A DNA stretch of 64,000 nt, taken from assembly GCF_050003625.1 (NCBI RefSeq), contig NC_134398.1, positions 84,631,983-84,695,982 of the forward strand, in the 5' to 3' direction. The position numbers and the translations under genes are program-made. Source of the DNA: Haematobia irritans (taxonomy: Eukaryota; Arthropoda; Insecta; Diptera; Muscidae). Below the pieces are notes generated by a model. That model did not search any database and was not told the origin of the DNA. It saw only the letters and a list, made by a program, of their open reading frames with translations. Position 1 is the stretch's first letter. The number at the start of each line of letters is the position of its first letter. Below, piece after piece: positions 57,076-64,000 of the stretch.

Positions 57076-57600
57076 TATACACTGAAAAAACAGTGAACCC
57101 ACCAGGAAGAAAACTTTTGATTAATTTTAGAAAATTTTGAATAGTTTTAGAAATTTTTAACTAAACAGTATTACAAGCGCTGGCATCACGCCGATATCGC
57201 AAAAATAAGTAAATATTTTTCGACAAATTCAAAAAAATTTATTAGACATAAATAATTTTTTTCACTTTTTAAAGAAAATTTTGTAGTTTGAAGGAAAAAA
57301 TTGGAGTTCAAAATTGCAAGAATGTCTTTAGTGACATACGAAGTTCATGATGGACGCTGTTGTAGTAAAATTTACAAATTTAAAGAAATAATGAACTATT
57401 TTGTGAGAAGTACGAATTTAATAAAACATTTTACTTCATTTGTGTATATTTTTTCCCCGTCTTTTAGTTCATTTAACTAACGTACGCAAAAATGTATTAG
57501 AGTAAATGAAACTTTCTCCAAATATAATAATTTCATGAACTAAAAAATATTTAAATTGGATTTAGTGAAATAGTGAGTTCACTTTTTTTTGAGTGTAGTA
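57076..57600. mobile_element. CACTGAAAAAACAGTGAAC-type MITE
   Basis: Left CACTGAAAAAACAGTGAACC, right AGTGAGTTCACTTTTTTTTG-AGTGTAG, giving short inverted ends. Inside, CAAAAATGTATTAGAGTAAA matches 27047-27290. Non-coding. Confidence 0.6.
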
Positions 57601-57737
57601 TGACAAAAGAATTTTTAACTACCAGTTAAGAAAATTTTTAACTAAACGATTGCTACTTAAAATGAAAATTGAACTAAAAATCGGGAAAATACTTGTAATA
57701 AATTATAGTAATATAATAATAATATATAATAATAATA

Positions 57738-59382
57738 AACAAGTACATACGGCCGCAAGTTCGGCCAGGCCGAATCTTATGTACCCACCACCATGGATTG
57801 CGTAGAAACTTCTACGAAAGACGGTGATTTAGTCCATACATGGTATATATTAGACAAAAAAGTTATGTATAGTTAAGTCTACAAATAATTACGAATCGAT
57901 ATGGAATTTTTGTACGTAGAGAGCCAGAATTGAAATATGGGGGTCGCTTATATGGGGGCTATATACAATTATGAACTTGATATGGACATATTTTTGTGTG
58001 ATTGGGGATCGATTTATCTGAGGGCCATATATAACTATAGACCGATATGGACCTAGTTAGGCATGGTTGTTAACGACCATATACTAGCACAATGTACCAA
58101 ATTTCAACTCACTCGGATGAAATTTGCTTCTCCAAGAGGTTCCAAAACCAAATCACGGGATCGGTTTATATGGGGCTATGTACGATTATGGACTGATATG
58201 GACCACTTTTGGCATGGTTGTTAAATATCATATACTACCACCACGTACCAAATTTCAAGCAGAACGGATGAATTTTGCTTCTCCAAAAGGCACCGGAGGT
58301 CAAATCTGGGGATCGGTTTATATGGGAGCTATATATAATTATGGACTGATAGGAACCAATTCCTGCATGGTTGTTGGATACCATATACTAACATCACGTA
58401 CCAAATTTCAACCGAATGGCAAGAATTTTGCTCTTCCAAGGGGCTCTGGAGGTCAAATCTGGGGATCGGTTTATATGGGGCCTATATATAATTATGCACC
58501 GATATCGACCAATTTTTGCATGGGAGTTTGAGGCCATATATTAACACCACATACCAAATTTCAACTGAATCAGATGAATTTTGGTCTTCCAAGAGGTTCC
58601 GGAGGTCAAATCTGGTGATCGGTTTATATGGGGGCTATATATAATTATGAACCGATGTGGACCAATTTTTGCATGGTTGCTAAAGACCATATTCTAACAT
58701 CACGTACAAAATTTCAGCCGGATCGGATGAAATTTGCTTCTCTTAGCGGCCTCGCAAGCCAAATCGGGGGATCGGTTTATATGGGGGCTATATATAATTA
58801 TGGACCGATGTCGACCAATTTTTGCATGGTTGTTAGAGACCATATACTAACACCATGTAGCAAATTTCAGCCGGATCGGATGAAATTTGCTTCTCTTAGA
58901 GGCCTCGCAAGCCAAATCGGGGGATCGGTTTATATGGGGGCTATATAAAATTATGGACCGATGTGGACCAATTTTTGCATGGTTGTTAGAGACCATATAC
59001 TAACACCATGTACCAAATTTCAGCCGGATCGGATGAAATTTGCTTCTCTTAGAGGCCTCGCAAGCCAAATTTTGGGGTCCGTTTATATGGGGGCTATACG
59101 TAAAAGTGGACCGATATGTCCCATTTGCAATACCATCCGACCTACATCAATAACAACTACTTGTGCCAAGTTTCAAGTCGATAGCTTGTTTCGTTCGGAA
59201 GGTAGCGTGATTTCAACAGACGGACGGACGGACGGACGGACGGACATGCTCAGATCGACTCAGAATTTCACCACGACCCAGAATATATATACTTTATGGG
59301 GTCTTAGAGCAATATTTCGATGTGTTACAAACGGAATGACAAAGTTAATATACCCCCCATCCTATGGTGGTGGGTATAAAAA
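57738..59382 (-). mobile_element. Helentron/DINE-1-like element, complete, second subfamily
   Basis: 3' end at 57738 (AACAAGTACATACGGCCGCA, hairpin AGTTCGGCC/GGCCGAATCT at 57759-57777, TTATGTACCCACCACCATGG). 5' end at 59382 (CCATCCTATGGTGGTGGGTA-TAAAAA). GGTTTAT recurs at 58621, 58774, 58927 and 59080, each 153 bp apart. A (GGAC)n run lies at 59220-59245. The long open frames here are the array, not genes. Confidence 0.9.
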
Positions 59383-59394
59383 TAATAATAAATT

Positions 59395-60318
59395 ATGCTT
59401 TGTTTCAAGTCAAAAAGTCTTTAATGTAAAGTGTTGAAAACAATCTCCTATTTTTAAACGCCTTTTTGCTTTGTAGTTAAGATGCAAAAAGTCAATTATT
59501 AAAACCAAGTTGTCCATAGTCAAACAAAATATTCTTTCATTTTAGGATACCCAAGTTTAAGCCAAATGACTTAACTATAAGAACAAAACGACTTCATTGA
59601 AAAGTTTTTTTTTCTGGACACGAAAAAAATTCGTTTCGTACTTCAAGGAAATGAAAACTTTGGCCCTACGAGAATATTTGATAAGTGTAATATGACACTA
59701 AGGCACTGAAAAAAATATTGTCGTGAGGTCAAAGATTTCATGTCTTTAAAATACGAATGCAAATTTTGCTTAGCATAGAGGACGCATTTCTCTTATATAA
59801 AGTTTTTTTACTTGTCCAAAAGTCGATATTCTTTTCAATGAAATCGTATTGTCCTTATAATTAAGTGATTTCACTTAAAAATTGGTATCATAACATGAAA
59901 GAAAAAATATTTGGGGTAAGGTTAACTTGACTTTAAAAATTCAGAAAAATTCTTTAAATTTAATGAAATTGTCTTTAAATTTGTTATGTTTTTGCATCTT
60001 AACTACAAAGCAAAAAACCGTTCAAATACAGGACATGTTTTTCAACACTTTATTTTAAAGACGTTTTTTACTTGAAACATAGCATAATTTCTATTGGAAG
60101 TCGAGTCTTAATTTGGAAAATAAAGTTGTCGTTAACTCGTTTTTAAAGGACTTTGATAGCATATGAAGAAAAAAAAGCTGAAAAAGCGAAAAATTAAAAT
60201 TTGCTTCCTAGAAGCAAGTACACAAAACCCAAATTTAAAACAGAATTGTGTCTTAAAAATGTCCTTTCATGTATTCTCCGCTTCTTTGGCTCGGAACTGG
60301 ACATGCTTTTTTTCAGTG
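59395..60318. mobile_element. Two CACTGAAAA-type MITEs, inverted fragment then complete copy
   Basis: 59395-59690 is a reverse-oriented fragment (CTTTGTAGTTAAGATGCAAA). 59704-60318 is complete in plus orientation (CACTGAAAAAAATATTGTCG to ATGCTTTTTTTCAGTG). Confidence 0.8.
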
Positions 60319-60319
60319 C

Positions 60320-61103
60320 GAGATGTTCTTTATTATTATGAATAAAAAACTAAGAACGCAGGTTCAAGTCTTACCAGCGGTGAGTTGTTTTATAAAATCT
60401 TTTTCTAAAAAAAATATATTTTTATGTTAAATATCGTTTTTATTTTGTTATTTTCCGCACATATTTTTTCTATAAATATATTAAACTCAACAGAATATTG
60501 AAATTTTTCGTAATTTGGCCAAATCTTCTTATAAGAACTTCCATGGACTGGCACAGCTTCAAATCCCCGCGGAGATGCGATTTTTAATTTTATTTTAATT
60601 GTTTTTTACATTTTTATTGATTTTCTATTCTTTTTTGCGACCTTTAATTGTTCAAAATTTAAATTTTCAACGGCCCAATAGAACTTAATCGAAAGTGGAA
60701 AAAAATTGGTGGAGCATTCCGGGATGGGCTTATGGGACACCATAAACTGATCAACAAATTTACATTGAAAAAAGATGCAAAATTCTCCAAATAAGTATTT
60801 GCAAAATTTTTGAGATTATATCTGTTTTTCTTTACTGTAAGGGGAGTTGCCTTACTTTAATGACATACGGCTTTAATGGAGGGACGCAAATTTCAATAAT
60901 TCGTATCCTAGATTTAAAGCAAACAATTTTTAAATCAAATATTATGAACTTAGTTTTAATTAAAATTTCTTTATTTAAAATAAATTTGGCCTTAATATTG
61001 TGTATTATGTGTATCTTAAAATTTAAGTCACACACTCTTTCAATATTTGTTCAATGCAAATGCATTTACCCCATATTAAGGCCGAATTAATTGAAATCTA
61101 TCT
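60320..61103. other. AT-rich 3' flank of the third gene
   Basis: No coding sequence or repeat terminus recognised. Confidence 0.4.
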
Positions 61104-61109
61104 TTTATT
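61104..61109 (-). terminator. Polyadenylation signal of the third gene
   Basis: AATAAA on the minus strand, 17 bp beyond the stop codon, which suggests a very short 3' UTR. Confidence 0.55.
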
Positions 61110-61125
61110 TTAGTCGACTTAAAAG

Positions 61126-63078
61126 CTACATTGATTTCGATGGAGAGTTCTCCAACATTTTTGGGTTCTTCATTTTATTTGGTGAGACCGATCGATATAG
61201 GCGACGGATACTATTCAAGCCCATCTGTAAAGGATCTTCGGTTGTCTGAAAACTGAAAGTGTCGTAGTTAATTGGTGTAGTTTGATAGCCGGGATACTTC
61301 GGAGGCCCGTACATATGGTGATCGTGCGACGAAGGACCGTTATGGTACTGGCTGGTCATTGATCCGCTGTTGAAATTTTGAACATACGGAGAATGATGGT
61401 TTGGTATGTTCGCCCCTTCGTGTTTACCAATTACGTTCCCGGCAGTATCGTGAGGCATTGGATGAGAAGATGCATGTGCAAACACCATTGGAGTTTTATT
61501 TGTTAGCTTATTGGGATAATGCTTTCTCCCTTGTGCACTGGCATTTTCTGCATAGAAGTTGTAAGGAGCTATTTTTTTAGGAGCCGATTGATCCGATTGC
61601 ATCTGCATAGATTGGCGTGAGAATTGTTGCTCTTCCATTTCGTGTTTAGAAATCGCATTGTGATGATTGTATAGAGGGTTATGTGAAGCAGGGTACCCCA
61701 TAGATGGTCCAACTTGCTTTGGTGGATAGGAGATTTTGCCTTGCTCCCTTGGAGTTTGTTCATAGAAATTATAAGGAGCTATTTTTGTGGCAGAACCTTG
61801 CTGAGGTTCTTCATGCACGTGTCTACAGGTACCTTGGGCACATGGAGATGTGTGATGATTGTTTGAGTCAATCACCTTGTTTGAGTTTTGTGACATTTCG
61901 CTCCTATGGTTATGTTCTGGAGCTTGTGGAGCGTGATCCTTGTTGACTTTTGGGTGTTCATTTTCCTGCTTTGTATTCATCTTCTTATCTTGCTCTCTCG
62001 AATTTTCCTCATAGAAATTGTATGGTCCTTTTTTCTTGGGAGTCTCTCCTTTTCCATGTTTCTTGTTCTTCTCACCGATATATGCATATGCATGCGCCTT
62101 TGCATGTGCCAACTTAAAGGGGGCAGCATTCACTTTTTTCTTCGGAGACTGCTTTTTACGGGCCACCACAAAACTGACACTTTCCTCTTTGGTGCGCGAT
62201 GTATACACCTTGGGCCGGTCACATTTGGTTTTGAGTTCCTCACTTAATTTCTGGAGTTTTTCTTTGGTTTTCGAGAGCTCTTTCTCAATGCGATCTTGTC
62301 TCATCTTCAATTCTTTCGACGATTCTGTTGTCGTTGTGGGTTGTTCTGTGGTGGTCTCTGCCTCAGTTACAGTGGTGTCTTCCTCGGTTACGGTGGTGTC
62401 TTCCTCGGTTACAGTGGTGTCTTCCTCGGTTGTCTCTTCTTGCTCTGGAGCCTTCGTGGTTGTATCCTCCTCAATGGGCGATGGCGTTGCTGGCCTAAAG
62501 CCAAAGTCTTCGAATGTGTAATTTTGAGTTCGCTGCAAGTGGGCCAAGTGCTCATGGTATTGAGGATGATCGGATGTAATTATCTCTGGGGGATCATGTG
62601 GGTTCATAACTTCATAGTGTGGTAGACCCAAGTCATAAGTCATGGCGCCATACTGATACACTCCATTCTTCAGGTTTTTCGGATCCTTGGCGGATTCCTT
62701 CAAATGGTTATCGTCCATGTGGTGGAAGGTGTTGTGATCCTTTTGTTGACAATAATGTCCAGTATGCAAGTACGAAGCCGTAGCACCTTGTGAAATTTGC
62801 GGAACCGTGGGCATTGCTTCTTGCTTTCCGTGACCCTGGGGTTGTGCTACATACATGTGGTGGTTGTCTCCGGTGGCCATTGGGGCCTGATTCGGTAAGT
62901 GGGTGTCGTAGGAAACCATCTGATGCTGATTGTGCAGCAGTTGTTGGTCCGGATGTTGGTAATGTGGAACATATGCTTGATGGATCTCATTTCCACCGCC
63001 TCCATTGTAGATGGCACCCAGTACTGCTGGTGCTAATGCACTGAATAATGCAAACCAATGAAATCTGCTCGCCAACAT
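61126..63078 (-). CDS. Secreted His/Gln-rich protein with Thr-Glu repeats and three PYNFY modules, unknown family
   Basis: Single-exon ORF of 650 residues from ATG at 63078. Signal peptide MLASRFHWFALFSALAPAVLG(A). The N-terminal part to about residue 200 is rich in His, Gln and Tyr. Residues 217-237 are three EEDTTVT units, followed by a Thr/Glu stretch. Residues 254-286 are a predicted coiled coil (RQDRIEKELSKTKEKLQKLS). A basic Lys/Ala segment follows. The C-terminal half carries three spaced modules around PYNFYE at 352, 435 and 505, each preceded by Lys (KKKG, TKIA, KKIA) and the first two followed by nnREQnKK/GK. The end is His/Pro/Tyr rich (DHHMYGPPKYPGYQTTP). No recognised domain. Probably an extracellular structural protein, inferred from composition. 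The ORF is long, starts with a signal peptide and has a nearby polyadenylation signal, so it is very likely real. Confidence 0.88.
   Translation of the reverse strand: MLASRFHWFALFSALAPAVLGAIYNGGGGNEIHQAYVPHYQHPDQQLLHNQHQMVSYDTHLPNQAPMATGDNHHMYVAQPQGHGKQEAMPTVPQISQGATASYLHTGHYCQQKDHNTFHHMDDNHLKESAKDPKNLKNGVYQYGAMTYDLGLPHYEVMNPHDPPEIITSDHPQYHEHLAHLQRTQNYTFEDFGFRPATPSPIEEDTTTKAPEQEETTEEDTTVTEEDTTVTEEDTTVTEAETTTEQPTTTTESSKELKMRQDRIEKELSKTKEKLQKLSEELKTKCDRPKVYTSRTKEESVSFVVARKKQSPKKKVNAAPFKLAHAKAHAYAYIGEKNKKHGKGETPKKKGPYNFYEENSREQDKKMNTKQENEHPKVNKDHAPQAPEHNHRSEMSQNSNKVIDSNNHHTSPCAQGTCRHVHEEPQQGSATKIAPYNFYEQTPREQGKISYPPKQVGPSMGYPASHNPLYNHHNAISKHEMEEQQFSRQSMQMQSDQSAPKKIAPYNFYAENASAQGRKHYPNKLTNKTPMVFAHASSHPMPHDTAGNVIGKHEGANIPNHHSPYVQNFNSGSMTSQYHNGPSSHDHHMYGPPKYPGYQTTPINYDTFSFQTTEDPLQMGLNSIRRLYRSVSPNKMKNPKMLENSPSKSM
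62363..62436. repeat. 21-bp coding tandem repeat
   Basis: GTGGTGTCTTCCTCGGTTAC repeats with a 21-bp period, encoding the EEDTTVT units of the third gene. Likely to vary in copy number between individuals. Confidence 0.85.
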
Positions 63079-63249
63079 TGTTCTTTAGCGGAGCGTGTCA
63101 AAGATGATCTTTATTTTTGCTAGTTTTTGCTCGGCCCCAAGACAAGCTTAAATCGTTAACACTGGGTTTCAGTCTCTGAGTATGAAGCGTGATTGTCTGT
63201 CGATTAAATAAGTTTCGTAACGTTACTGCTAATCGATTTTTTCATCAGT

Positions 63250-63271
63250 TTCTTTTTATCTGCATATATAT
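63250..63271 (-). promoter_or_regulatory. Candidate core promoter of the third gene
   Basis: Minus strand reads GCAATATATATGCAGATAAA-AAG, two TATA-like words about 175-190 bp upstream of the ATG. About 30 bp further is AGCAGTAACG, an initiator-like word. Tentative. Confidence 0.3.
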
Positions 63272-64000
63272 TGCGGATGGACAAAGATGAGCAAACAAAG
63301 ATAAACACAGCACTTAACGTGGAAGTAACGATTCTAGAGATACCCTACCTCAAATGCAAAAGCGAAGACTTTGGTAAGGAAATGATATAAAAATTAATAA
63401 ACGCCAAGACATTAAACTAAAAATATTAATAAAAAAACATTTGGATCTTAAGGTTGTGACATTTGTTAAATTATGTTCCTATTGATTTGTATTGATAGGA
63501 CTTTCCATTTGGATTTTATTAACAAAGTGATTTACAGTCCATATTCCGACAAAAAAAAATAAAATGTGTATAGACTTCTTCCGAATATACACTCAAAAAA
63601 GTCCGTAGTTAAACTAAAGCTAAATTTAACTTATTTTTATTGCCAAACAATTATTTGCTTGTAGTTGAATGTTATTATTTTTTCGAAATTTTCCACAGCC
63701 AAATGAAATGTTCCTTTTGCTAAGTTTGTTTCAAACATTTTATGAATTAAACGTGGCTATAAAGTTCAATGGCCGTATGAACTAACTTAAAAGAAAATTT
63801 TCGAGTGACTCTGATAAATAGTAAGAATGAACTACCCTTAAATGCGCACTATATCTTTCAAGATACAACCAGCAAAAATTTCTTACGTCTTATAATTTTG
63901 ACCGAATTCTATGAAATCAAGTTTGTTGTATTTAATACATCATTTCTAAAAATATGTCTTTCTGGAAAATTTGTTGCACTTCTGAGTAATCTGCAGTCAA
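63272..64000. repeat. Upstream flank with MITE fragment
   Basis: From 63590, ACACTCAAAAAAGTCCGTAG begins a degenerate copy of the MITE family seen at 27047 and 57076. No gene seen to the window end. Confidence 0.45.

Noticed and set aside
62018..62625. Plus-strand ORFs of 167 and 109 codons
   Set aside because: Antisense shadows of the third gene; Ser/Val-rich translation comes from its Thr/Glu repeats.

Overview
The window looks like AT-rich nuclear DNA of a higher (calyptrate, probably muscid) fly. The evidence is a classic RR-2 cuticle gene with a short first coding exon, small introns, and dense repeats with the 5' and 3' signatures of dipteran DINE-1/Helentron elements. The species call is inference. 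No prokaryotic or viral signal and no CRISPR array was seen, and no tRNA or rRNA gene that looks functional.

Only three regions look like host protein-coding genes, all on the minus strand and all for secreted proteins: an RR-2 cuticular protein (2614-3101, two exons), a Thr-rich/Cys-rich/Tyr-rich secreted protein (12861-13972, two exons), and a 650-residue His/Gln-rich secreted protein with Thr-Glu repeats, a coiled coil and three PYNFY modules (61126-63078). The last two are not recognised families.

Almost everything else is mobile DNA, much of it nested. (i) Helentron/DINE-1-like elements lie at 1-706, 3756-5356, 6259-8280, 8331-8935, 16500-17719, 23749-24798, 27736-28854, 28855-30699, 46051-46838, 56282-56940 and 57738-59382. 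Wherever their central arrays could be measured the monomer is exactly 153 bp, across otherwise divergent subfamilies. (ii) DNA transposons: three decayed mariner copies with DD41D spacing (6977-7896, 37452-38384, 54016-54532); a Transib with intact termini (42878-45593) whose inverted repeats start with the V(D)J recombination heptamer CACAGTG and whose RAG1-like transposase is split by two frameshifts; two PIF/Harbinger-like elements (33348-34544, and 53279-56114 with a MYB/SANT-like gene remnant); a hAT-like element (9354-10741); a piggyBac-like TTAA element (35803-36780) and a second candidate (20093-20750); a pogo-like MITE (24180-24356); and a 1.58-kb foldback with an 8-bp target duplication (51040-52615). 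(iii) A decayed non-LTR retrotransposon (31479-34937) is interrupted inside its C-terminal zinc knuckle by a Harbinger element. (iv) tRNA-derived SINEs with (CCTAA)n tails occur at 11532, 25461, 40717, 41436 and 48178. (v) Several MITE families recur many times.

Nesting gives relative ages. For example, repeat family X (38799 onward) was invaded by element Y (which then received two SINEs), by the Transib and by a Helentron-like element. A CACTGAAAA-type MITE was invaded by the piggyBac-like element, and its empty site can be read from sister copies at 49426 and 59704.
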